64,000 bases of DNA, taken from NCBI RefSeq assembly GCF_020614375.1, contig NZ_CP085329.1, positions 434,001 through 498,000 of the forward strand, read 5' to 3'. Shown in pieces: positions 43,338 to 50,212 of the stretch. Both the position numbers and the translations under genes were made by a program. Position 1 is the stretch's first letter, and every line of letters begins with the position of its first letter. The DNA is from Haladaptatus salinisoli (GTDB taxonomy: Archaea; Halobacteriota; Halobacteria; Halobacteriales; Haladaptataceae). Below the pieces are notes generated by a model. That model saw nothing but the letters and a program-made list of their open reading frames with translations. It did not search any database and was not told the DNA's origin.

Positions 43338-43501
43338 CTGGACTCCTTTCTTGCAGTCTCTGGCTCGGTCGCTTTCGTACCGATCACCGCGGTCGCCCGC
43401 CCACGCCGGGAATCTTTCCGCACTCCATGGATGCGCTCGTCCGGCGTGTCGAGCGTTCGTTGGACGGTCAGGCCGCCGCTGGTTGCCTCGCTCTCGGTCA
43501 C
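43334..43501 (-). pseudogene. Remnant of an SRPBCC gene inside the ArsR-DoxX operon
   Basis: A 55-residue frame joined by 4-nt overlaps on both sides: GTGA with the stop of the SRPBCC gene and ATGA with the start of doxX. Its first part (GLTVQRTLDTPDERIH) is the N-terminal strand and helix start of an SRPBCC protein. The rest (RKDSRRGRATAVIGTKATEP) is not part of that fold. This looks like a gene shortened by deletion but still read through in frame, keeping translational coupling to doxX. A short functional peptide cannot be excluded. Confidence 0.45.
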
Positions 43502-43971
43502 GCTTCCTCCACCAGGCGGGCGAGGTTTTCGAGGGAGTCGGTCCACCCCGCCGTGGCATCGTCAACGGGGATATCCTCGGGGATACCTTCCTGGTGAACG
43601 GTGACCTCGGTTCCGTTGGCGACCGGCTCGAAGGTGATCGTGGTCGTCATCTCGCCGGCCATTCCCGGCTCGTCGGTCTCGAACTCGTCGGTGTGGACGA
43701 TCCGCTCGCCCGGCACCAGCTCCAAGTACCTTCCGTGGAACGAGTGCGAGTAAGGTTCTAACTCCTCGGTGTCGGCCGTGAACGAGATGCGGAACCGGCC
43801 ACCCTCTTCCGGCTCCAGCTCGTGGACTTCGGCGCTGAAACCGCTCGGAGGTAACCATCGGGCGAGTTCCTCGGGATCGAGGAACGCGTCGTAGACCTCG
43901 TCGGGTGGTGCCTCGATCGCGCGGCTTACGGTCACGCTTCGGTTCTCGTTCGTCGTCGCATCGTCAGTCAT
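43498..43971 (-). CDS. SRPBCC-family (Aha1-like) protein
   Basis: A complete 157-residue START/Bet v1-fold protein. It has the N-terminal strand VTVSRAIEAPPDEVYDAFLD, PEELARWLPPSGFSAEV, the sheet FRISFTADTEELEPYSHSFH, GRYLELVPGERIVHTDEFE, then TTTITFEPVANGTEVTVHQE and GWTDSLENLARLVEE in the C-terminal helix. The Aha1-like family binds small hydrophobic ligands; ligand unknown. It overlaps the truncated SRPBCC gene upstream by 4 nt (ATGA) and the remnant downstream by 4 nt (GTGA). It is controlled with the ArsR regulator at the operon head. Confidence 0.88.
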   Translation of the reverse strand: MTDDATTNENRSVTVSRAIEAPPDEVYDAFLDPEELARWLPPSGFSAEVHELEPEEGGRFRISFTADTEELEPYSHSFHGRYLELVPGERIVHTDEFETDEPGMAGEMTTTITFEPVANGTEVTVHQEGIPEDIPVDDATAGWTDSLENLARLVEEA

Positions 43972-44231
43972 TGCTCATCCCCTCCATTCGGTTTCGCGAC
44001 CAGATCCGCGAACCGCTCCCACGTCTCGCCTGCGCCCTCCTCGAACATCGCGTCGCGGTCTTCAACGCTCTGGAAGACGTCCCGGATCGCTAGACGCGTT
44101 CTGTCACCCGTCTCCTCGAACACGCGCTCGCGCGGTGCATCGAAAGTGCGTGCGATGGTAATTGCCTGTTCGCCCGGGTTAGCTGTCAGCGTCGTCTCGC
44201 TCGTTTCGGGCGCGGTTTTGTCTGCTATCAT
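43968..44231 (-). pseudogene. Internally deleted SRPBCC gene
   Basis: An 87-residue frame. The N-terminal part has a normal SRPBCC start (AITIARTFDAPRERVFEE). Without a stop it jumps to the end of the domain: TGDRTRLAIRDVFQSVEDRD and EEGAGETWERFADLVAKP, the last strand and the long C-terminal helix. About 60-70 central residues of the fold, including the ligand cavity, are missing compared with the intact neighbour. The frame is preserved and is coupled by ATGA overlaps to arsR upstream and to the intact SRPBCC gene downstream, so it may be kept for coupling. An in-frame deletion, perhaps between short repeats, explains it. Confidence 0.6.
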
Positions 44232-44566
44232 TGGTCTTCGATCTCCAGATGGTTGGCCAGCGAATCCAATCGATCTTCCCAGAGGACGCGGTACCGGGTC
44301 AACCAGCCGAACGCCGCGCTCAGCGGTGCTGCGTCCAAGTAGCAGCGACGAACTCGCCCGTCCTCTTCGACCTCGATCAGGCCCGCCTCTTCCAGCACAC
44401 GCAGGTGCTTAGAGATTGCTGCTAGCGAGACGTCGTGCGGCTCGGCTAACTCGCTGACGCTCTTCGGCTCGGCGGCCATCTGTTCGATGAGCGCTCGGCG
44501 CGTCGGGTGAGCGAGGGCTTTGAAGATCGCGTCGAGATCCGGGTCGCCTGGCAGTCGTTCAACCAT
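44228..44566 (-). CDS. ArsR-family transcriptional regulator
   Basis: A 112-residue winged-helix protein of the ArsR/SmtB type: DLDAIFKALAHPTRRALIEQ, KSVSELAEPHDVSLAAISKH (recognition helix) and LRVLEEAGLIEVEEDGRVRR. No metal-binding Cys cluster is present, so it likely senses something other than metal, as in the HTH_20/ArsR genes linked to SRPBCC. It heads an operon with SRPBCC genes and doxX, each joined by a 4-nt overlap. A perfect inverted repeat overlaps its TATA region (44592-44611), and a second imperfect one covers the start codon, pointing to self-repression. Confidence 0.87.
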   Translation of the reverse strand: MVERLPGDPDLDAIFKALAHPTRRALIEQMAAEPKSVSELAEPHDVSLAAISKHLRVLEEAGLIEVEEDGRVRRCYLDAAPLSAAFGWLTRYRVLWEDRLDSLANHLEIEDQ

Positions 44567-44576
44567 CCGGTTAAAC
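44561..44576. promoter_or_regulatory. Second AACC-N4-GGTT site over the arsR start codon
   Basis: AACC-ATCC-GGTT at 44561-44572, extended by aaac, has the same core and spacing as the perfect repeat at 44592-44611. It overlaps the arsR start codon (44564-44566). Binding here would block translation initiation or early transcription. Confidence 0.4.
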
Positions 44577-44591
44577 GTACGCTCCCCACAT

Positions 44592-44611
44592 ATTTAACCT
44601 GTTGGTTAAAT
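44592..44611. promoter_or_regulatory. Perfect inverted repeat at the arsR promoter (candidate ArsR operator)
   Basis: ATTTAACC-TGTT-GGTTAAAT is a perfect 8-bp inverted repeat with a 4-nt spacer. Its left arm overlaps the TATA-like ttaaatat of the arsR operon, 24-31 nt before the ATG, so a bound regulator would exclude TBP/TFB. This is the form of operator bound by ArsR-family dimers. Confidence 0.6.
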
Positions 44612-44881
44612 GTCTTGGCAGCTCGGTGGCTCGACTACGCGATAGCCGGTACTACCGTAATCCACCGGCGGTCGGCGCGACGGTCGTCCGCTCGGTCCGA
44701 CGAGCTCTACGCCAAACTCGGTCACCCGACCGGATGACGTCGGCGATGACGCTGACACTTCCTGATTACTCTGCGGTGGGGCGAAGAATGCGAGGATGAG
44801 CTCCTCTCCAACCGAAACGATTTTTCGAGGTCGTCGATTAGACAGCCTAAATTAGTAATAAATATGTTAATATAAGATATT

Positions 44882-45055
44882 TTATGTGGTGTCAAAATGA
44901 ACAGTGGTCGTCGCCCGTGCGTTCGTCGTGGTCGTTGGTGTCTCAGTACCTCCCGTCCCGGTGGGTGGCCGACTGCGGTCGGGCGATTTCGATCGATCGG
45001 CACAGCCAGCGATCGATACGCTTCCGAGGGTGTAGAGGAGGGCTCGGCGGTGCAT
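44882..45055 (-). pseudogene. Truncated Tat-type lipoprotein gene
   Basis: A 57-residue frame. Its start (MHRRALLYTLGSVSIAGCAD) is a typical haloarchaeal twin-arginine lipoprotein signal with the lipobox Cys near residue 18, followed by the usual Ser/Thr/Pro linker (GTGGTETPTTTTNARATT). It stops at VHFDTT before any folded domain. An AT-rich block (44840-44884) immediately follows. It looks like the 5' stump of a lipoprotein gene after deletion or insertion, although a short lipopeptide is possible. The rest of 44567-45306 shows no gene. Confidence 0.5.
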
Positions 45056-45306
45056 ACCCCGCACATCAGTCAGTGATCTGATAGAGATGTCGTATTCCGC
45101 TACGATAGCCGGAACCCGCGTCATCGCGCGTCAGGTCGAGCCAACGGTTCTCGTTCGGTTCGGTTCGGGTCGGGCGGGCGGCCGCAGTACTCGGATCAGT
45201 TTCCGTTTTGAAATCGGCGATCGTAGATAACGGACGATTCTCGGGAGGTCAATACGAGCCCTACTTGCAGAAACGTCTCAGTTCGGTAGGTGATGGGTTG
45301 AAATTC

Positions 45307-46467
45307 TCACCCCGACGGGGACGATAGCTTGGAGTTTTGCGTATCGTCGGTGAACGACCCGAGATATCGCCCGTACGGCGTTCCACCCGTTCCTTTCTGT
45401 TCGTCGAGTGGCTTCGTCAAGTAGGTCTCGACGATTTCGATATGGTGATCGCGGAAGGTAACCATCCGATCGATACAGTCGTTGTACGTTTTGCGGAGGC
45501 TTTCGTCGCCATTTTCGGCGTAGTCACGGACGTTTGGACCGTCTTCGACCGCCTCGATGAACGCTCGGTGACCGGGGGGCATATCACCCCGTAGGACGTT
45601 GAGATGGGACACGAGTGGGTTATCACCGTGATCGATTCCCAAAGCGGCGTCGAACGCTTGAAAGAGACTCGATTGTGCGCCCGAAGCGCCTCGGTACGAT
45701 CGAGGGCCGTCGAGTTCGGCGACACCCTCGTACTCGACGCTCGTGAGCGATTTCAAATACGGTCGAAACCCTCGTCCGTATCGCTCAGGATCGTTGCGCT
45801 CCGGCATCCTGTCGAGGGTATCTGTGATATCGCGTAGTGCGTCGTCTATCGTCCGAAGGGCCCGCTTAACCCTCTTCGGGGCGTCTTCAAGGATTCCCTG
45901 CTGTGCCTCTCCGATTGCCGCGATGGCCGGCCCTGCTGCGCTCTCGATGGCGACGTGGATGGCGATGAACCATCGCTCGTCACGCGGTTCGAAGAAGTTC
46001 GTGATGGAATCGATGTTCGGTGGCGTCATCGCACCGTCAGCGTCGATTCGAGTCCAGTTGTGGAGGACGTACGCGTCGTACGAAAGCACCGGCGTGCAGC
46101 CGAGGCGCTTCGTCGATTCGTAGAGCGGGACGGCCACCCCTGCAGGAATCGCCTCGGCGGTCGGCGCGTCTGGCTTTTGGACGTACGCGTTCGCGAGAAA
46201 TCCGCTGACGCTGTAGACGCGCATCAGTTCGCGTTCGGTCAACGCGTCGAATACCCGCGGCGCTGGCGCTTCGAGGTCTTCTACCGCCGTTCGTAACCGG
46301 TCGTCCTCGAGGAGGCGAGGAAGGTTTTCTCCCAGTTCGTCGAGAGACTGCAGATGCGAACGAGTGGTTTTCCCGAACGAAGTGAGTGGTTCGGTATCGG
46401 GGAGGAATCCGTGATCGGGACTGATATCGAACCGATCGTAGTCGAGTGATTCAGCACGTTCGGTCAT
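45307..46467 (-). CDS. ido: Indoleamine 2,3-dioxygenase family protein
   Basis: The 386-residue protein belongs to the IDO family of heme dioxygenases that open the indole ring of tryptophan to N-formylkynurenine. Aligned by eye with IDO1: PVLSYDAYVLHNWTRIDADG, IHVAIESAAGPAIAAI, SYRGASGAQSSLFQAFDAAL (distal side), DMPPGHRAFIEAVEDGPNVR, the proximal heme His in TFRDHHIEIVETYLTKP (second His, near residue 342), and the C-terminal GTGGTPYGRYL loop. It is therefore IDO and not the tryptophan 2,3-dioxygenase (TDO) more usual in prokaryotes. The ATG 46467 is preferred because tattaaagt (46493-46501, minus strand) lies 26-34 nt upstream. A candidate formamidase and kynureninase gene follow on the chromosome. 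Confidence 0.88.
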   Translation of the reverse strand: MTERAESLDYDRFDISPDHGFLPDTEPLTSFGKTTRSHLQSLDELGENLPRLLEDDRLRTAVEDLEAPAPRVFDALTERELMRVYSVSGFLANAYVQKPDAPTAEAIPAGVAVPLYESTKRLGCTPVLSYDAYVLHNWTRIDADGAMTPPNIDSITNFFEPRDERWFIAIHVAIESAAGPAIAAIGEAQQGILEDAPKRVKRALRTIDDALRDITDTLDRMPERNDPERYGRGFRPYLKSLTSVEYEGVAELDGPRSYRGASGAQSSLFQAFDAALGIDHGDNPLVSHLNVLRGDMPPGHRAFIEAVEDGPNVRDYAENGDESLRKTYNDCIDRMVTFRDHHIEIVETYLTKPLDEQKGTGGTPYGRYLGSFTDDTQNSKLSSPSG

Positions 46468-46492
46468 CGTTGGTTTGACCAGCACGGTAATC

Positions 46493-46501
46493 CTATTAAA
46501 G
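46493..46501 (-). promoter_or_regulatory. TATA box of the ido gene
   Basis: On the minus strand this reads actttaata, 26-34 nt upstream of the ATG at 46467. Spacing indicates a leaderless or nearly leaderless message and decides between the ATG and a GTG 18 nt upstream. Confidence 0.5.
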
Positions 46502-46667
46502 TATGAAGTTCGTTTCTACTGTCAAATTTGATGGCTAGATTCCGAATTTGTACAATGCCGCCCACACCTACCCTCGATTGACGATGTTTGTGTTCCTCTC
46601 TCGAAATCGAAATTTTTCTGATTATAACGATGCGGGAGAATGACGGGAAACCGACGGTCGTCGGTTT

Positions 46668-47594
46668 CTACTCGATGCTTCGCGCCACCGCATCCAACGC
46701 TTCGTCGGCGACTGTCACGTCGTCGCTGAGGCTGAGGAACCCGTGAGCCATCGTGGGATAGTGGAGGTGCTCGACATCGACACCGTCGTTCGCCAGACGG
46801 TCGGCGTAGGCGGCCCCCTCGTCGCGGAGTGGATCGAACCCCGCGGTAACGACCGTCGCCGGTGCAACCCCCGACAGATCGTTCATCCGCAACGGAGACG
46901 CGAAGGGGTTGTAGCCGTCGACAGAACTCCGAAGGTACCGGTTCCAAAACCACTCCATATCGGCGCGGGTCAACAGCGGTCCGCCTGCGTTCGCCTGATA
47001 CGAATCGGTATCGAACGCGAAATCGGTGATGGGATACAGAAGCAATTGGCGGGTGATGTCGGGACCGTTCTGTTCCCGAACCCGGAGGGCCGTTACTGCG
47101 GCGAGATTACCTCCCGCGCTGGTACCGCCGACGGAGATACGCCCATCGCTCCCGAGAACGTCGGCATTCCGGGCGACCCACTCGAGGGCAGCGTACGCAT
47201 CGTCGACTGCCGCCGGGAACGTGTGTCGCGGTGCGAGACGGTAGTCCACCGAGACTACGATGCACTCCGCGCGCATCGCGAGTTCGCGACAGATATTCTC
47301 GACCGAGTCGAGCGTCCCAAGTACCCACCCGCCACCGTGATAGTAGACGAGTGTCGGAAGGCGTTCGTCCGTACTGGGGGAGTACACTCGAATCGGAACC
47401 TCGCCGCCCGGGCCGTCGAACGCAAAGTCGCGGACGACCTCCATCTCGGGGCCGCCACCGGTCGTGAACAGTTCGTCTTCGATGCGCCGCGCACTCTCGA
47501 CCGATAGTTCGTGCCATTCCGGAATCCCCATCGCTTCGATTTCATCGATGACGGTGGCGAGTTCGGCGTCGAGTTCATCAGCACTCGTTGACAT
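46668..47594 (-). CDS. Alpha/beta hydrolase (HSL family), candidate kynurenine formamidase
   Basis: A 308-residue hydrolase of the hormone-sensitive-lipase/BD-FAE group. The oxyanion-hole motif is YYHGGGWVLGTLDSVENICR (HGGG, near 81-84), the nucleophile elbow is GGTSAGGNLAAV (Ser near 154), the acid lies in FDPLRDEGAAYADRL and the His in PTMAHGFLSLSDD near the C-terminus. Family members hydrolyse esters or amides. Its place between the IDO gene and kynureninase makes N-formylkynurenine formamidase a reasonable guess, since that activity is otherwise missing. A general esterase is the alternative. No metal-dependent KynB-type formamidase is visible in the window. Confidence 0.75.
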   Translation of the reverse strand: MSTSADELDAELATVIDEIEAMGIPEWHELSVESARRIEDELFTTGGGPEMEVVRDFAFDGPGGEVPIRVYSPSTDERLPTLVYYHGGGWVLGTLDSVENICRELAMRAECIVVSVDYRLAPRHTFPAAVDDAYAALEWVARNADVLGSDGRISVGGTSAGGNLAAVTALRVREQNGPDITRQLLLYPITDFAFDTDSYQANAGGPLLTRADMEWFWNRYLRSSVDGYNPFASPLRMNDLSGVAPATVVTAGFDPLRDEGAAYADRLANDGVDVEHLHYPTMAHGFLSLSDDVTVADEALDAVARSIE

Positions 47595-47644
47595 GCGTGG
47601 TGTATTTCGTCACTCCACCTTGGCTGTTCGGGTGATTTGCTCCG

Positions 47645-47652
47645 AAAAATAC
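47645..47652 (+). promoter_or_regulatory. TATA-like element of kynU
   Basis: aaaaatac lies 27-34 nt before the kynU ATG at 47679 in the region between the divergent hydrolase and kynU genes. No ribosome-binding site precedes the ATG, consistent with a leaderless transcript. Confidence 0.4.
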
Positions 47653-47678
47653 ACCCTGATGGGCGTGTCACACGTCCT

Positions 47679-48962
47679 ATGGACGATCACGAACTCGGGC
47701 GCGAACGCGCCCAGCGACTCGACGATGCGGCCGGCGTGAATCTTCGCGATCGGTTCTATCTTCCCGACGACCTCTACCTCGATGGTAACTCCCTCGGCCC
47801 GCTTTCGACGGACGCCGAGCGCAGCCTTCAGCGCGTTATCGACGAGTGGCGCGAACGTGGCATTCGAGGCTGGACCGATGGCGAACCGCCGTGGTTCCAC
47901 TACGGCGAACATCTCGGCACCCGTCTCGCACCGCTCGTCGGGGCGCGCGAGGACGAGGTCGTCGTGGCGAACTCCACGACCGTCAATATCCACACGCTCG
48001 TCGGTACGTTCCTCGATTTGTGTGCGGAGTCGAACCGCGGGCAGAAGATCGTCGTGAACGACCTCGACTTTCCGACCGACCACTACGCGATACGTTCGCA
48101 ACTCCGTCTGCGCGGGCTCGACCCCGACGACCACCTCGTTATCGTCGAGTCTCACGACGGGCGGACGCTCCGCGAGGACGATATCGCGGCCGCGCTCGAC
48201 GAACACGACGACGTCGGCATCGTCTTCATGCCCTCCGTCTTCTACCGTTCCGGTCAGTTACTAGATATCGATTCCGTAACCGACCTCGCGCACGAACACG
48301 ATGCGTTTGCGGGTTTCGACCTCGCACACTCCGTGGGAGCGGTCCCTCACTCGCTGGCCGAGAGCGGCGTCGACTTCGCCGTGTGGTGTCACTACAAGTA
48401 TCTCAACGCCGGCCCGGGCGCCATCGCGGGGCTGTACGTTCACCGGGATTATCACGGTGAACTGCCGGCGCTGGCGGGTTGGTGGGGTCACGAGAAGGAG
48501 ACGCAGTTCGAGATGCAACTGACCTACACGCCCGCGCGCTCGGCGGGGGCGTGGCAGATCGGCACGATTCCCATCCTGAGCGCCGCGCCGCTCGCGGGCG
48601 TGTTGGATATCGTCGACGAGGTCGGCATCGAAACGGTGCGCGAACGGTCGGTGGAACTCACCGAGTATCTCATCTCGCTCGTCGACGAACGTCTCCCCGA
48701 GTGTACGGTGGGGACCCCCCGCGACCCCGATCGGCGCGGCGGCCACGTGGCCATCGAGCACCCGGAGGGGTATCGCATCAACGAGGCGCTCAAAGCGCGC
48801 GGCGTCGTCGTCGACTTCCGGCCGCCGAACGTGATTCGCGTGTGTCCGTCGCCGCTCTACGTCGGCTTCGAAGACGTCTGGGAAGCGGTCGAGCATCTGC
48901 GCGAAATCCTCGACGAGGGTGCGTACGAGCAGTTCGAAGAACGCGGCGGCGGCGTAACGTAG
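47679..48962 (+). CDS. kynU: Kynureninase
   Basis: A 427-residue PLP enzyme of fold type I that cleaves kynurenine to anthranilate and alanine. Typical marks are FYLPDDLYLDGNSLGPLS at the start, PPWFHYGEHLGTRLAPLVGA, VNDLDFPTDHYAIRSQLRL, FMPSVFYRSGQLLDI, and AVWCHYKYLNAGPGAIAGLY, where Lys near 240 binds PLP. Further on are WWGHEKETQFEMQLTYTPAR and a C-terminal VVDFRPPNVIRVCPSPLYVG. All catalytic elements are present. The ATG at 47679 gives the normal N-terminus and lies 27-34 nt after a TATA element. It is divergent from the hydrolase gene; a BtrH-like gene follows on the same strand after 122 nt. Confidence 0.92.
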   Translation: MDDHELGRERAQRLDDAAGVNLRDRFYLPDDLYLDGNSLGPLSTDAERSLQRVIDEWRERGIRGWTDGEPPWFHYGEHLGTRLAPLVGAREDEVVVANSTTVNIHTLVGTFLDLCAESNRGQKIVVNDLDFPTDHYAIRSQLRLRGLDPDDHLVIVESHDGRTLREDDIAAALDEHDDVGIVFMPSVFYRSGQLLDIDSVTDLAHEHDAFAGFDLAHSVGAVPHSLAESGVDFAVWCHYKYLNAGPGAIAGLYVHRDYHGELPALAGWWGHEKETQFEMQLTYTPARSAGAWQIGTIPILSAAPLAGVLDIVDEVGIETVRERSVELTEYLISLVDERLPECTVGTPRDPDRRGGHVAIEHPEGYRINEALKARGVVVDFRPPNVIRVCPSPLYVGFEDVWEAVEHLREILDEGAYEQFEERGGGVT

Positions 48963-49052
48963 CTCACCTGTCGCCGGCGTCGGTCACGCTGCCGCGTCTC
49001 TCGCCGGTGGAGACGAGGAAAGCGTACGGCTAACGACCCTACGGAGACAATA

Positions 49053-49060
49053 GTACTTTA
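49053..49060 (+). promoter_or_regulatory. TATA-like element of the BtrH-like gene
   Basis: gtacttta lies 25-32 nt upstream of the ATG at 49085, with a gagggaaa purine stretch between. This spacing favours ATG 49085 over the TTG two codons earlier. Confidence 0.4.
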
Positions 49061-49084
49061 GGGAGGGAAATCGGTCGATTGGAT

Positions 49085-50068
49085 ATGTATCTCTCCGAGT
49101 ACTCGCACGCGTCCGGCGCTCACTGTGGGTCGGCGTCGCTTCGCAACCTGGCGACCTACTACGGGTGGGGATTGAACGAATCGCTCTGTTTCGGACTCGG
49201 TTCCGGCCTCGGATTCGGCTACTACGACCGCGGTCCGGCGAGTCGCGTCATCATGGGGCGGAACGGACGACTAGAGACGGAATTTTTCGAGACGCTCGGA
49301 ATCGACTATCGGGAAGTCAGCGGACAGGCGTGGGAAACCGCGTGGAACGACGTGCGGGCGCGGATCGCTGACGAGACTCCGGTGGTGCTGTTCGTCGACC
49401 TCTTTTATCTCGATTACTTCGAGACGAACACGCATTTCGGCCCGCACGTGCTCCTCTGCGTCGGAACCGACGATGACGAGGTGCTCCTTTCCGACAGCGA
49501 GTTCGATTCCGTACAGCGACTACCGACCGCACGGCTACGGGGGGCGTGGAGTTCGGAGTACGGGTTCGCCCCGCTCGACAATCGGTGGCTCGTCGTCGCC
49601 GACCCCACCGTCGAGAACGATCTCGCGACGGCGAGTAAGCGCGCGATTCGACGGGCGGCGGAACACATGCTCTCACCGGCCGACGGTCAGTGGAAGTCGG
49701 AGGGCGTGGACGGTATTCGACGGTTTGCCGCGGACCTTCCGACGTGGACAGCGTTGGAGGACGCGAGTTGGTGCGCCCGGTTCGCCTACCAAAACATCGA
49801 ACGACGCGGAACTGGCGGCGGTGCCTTCCGCCGGTTGTACGCCGACTTTCTCGACCAAGTAGCCCCCGACGTCGGACTGGGGGAGGAACTTCCGGATCGA
49901 CTCCACGACATCGCCGACGAATGGACCGAGTTGAGCGGAACGCTCAAAGACGCGAGCGAGGCCGAGGGGCGGCGACAGGAACGGCTCTTAGAGCAAGCGG
50001 GCGACGAAGCGATGGCGCTGGCCGACCGCGAAGAGCGGTTTTTCGTCGAACTCGAAAAGGTGTCTTAG
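49085..50068 (+). CDS. BtrH/DUF4872-type acyltransferase or peptidase-like protein
   Basis: A 327-residue protein. Its first half resembles the BtrH N-terminal domain, with a papain-like Cys in SGAHCGSASLRNLATYYGW (near residue 12), the long Gly-rich stretch GLGSGLGFGYYDRG and the His in FGPHVLLCVGTDD (near 121). The second half (DUF4872-like) is helical. BtrH of butirosin biosynthesis transfers an acyl group from a carrier protein to an amino-sugar; other members are uncharacterised. It lies directly after kynU, so it may act on an amine or acyl-CoA of the pathway (inference), but a C39-type peptidase role is also possible. Confidence 0.65.
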   Translation: MYLSEYSHASGAHCGSASLRNLATYYGWGLNESLCFGLGSGLGFGYYDRGPASRVIMGRNGRLETEFFETLGIDYREVSGQAWETAWNDVRARIADETPVVLFVDLFYLDYFETNTHFGPHVLLCVGTDDDEVLLSDSEFDSVQRLPTARLRGAWSSEYGFAPLDNRWLVVADPTVENDLATASKRAIRRAAEHMLSPADGQWKSEGVDGIRRFAADLPTWTALEDASWCARFAYQNIERRGTGGGAFRRLYADFLDQVAPDVGLGEELPDRLHDIADEWTELSGTLKDASEAEGRRQERLLEQAGDEAMALADREERFFVELEKVS

Positions 50069-50212
50069 GCCGTATCGGCACCGGGCAAACTACCCTCGGT
50101 GAACTACCACACCTCCTCTCGCGTGCGTTCTTCGTGGACGGGGACATCGCGCCCGCACGCAGGCGAGGAAACGGGACGGCCGACGAGCGCACGCCGAAAC
50201 GACCCGGCACGA

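Noticed and set aside
42984-43565. Longer start for the DoxX gene (76 extra codons)
   Set aside because: The extra part is Arg-rich and overlaps the SRPBCC gene in another frame; the ATGA overlap and membrane helix support 43337.
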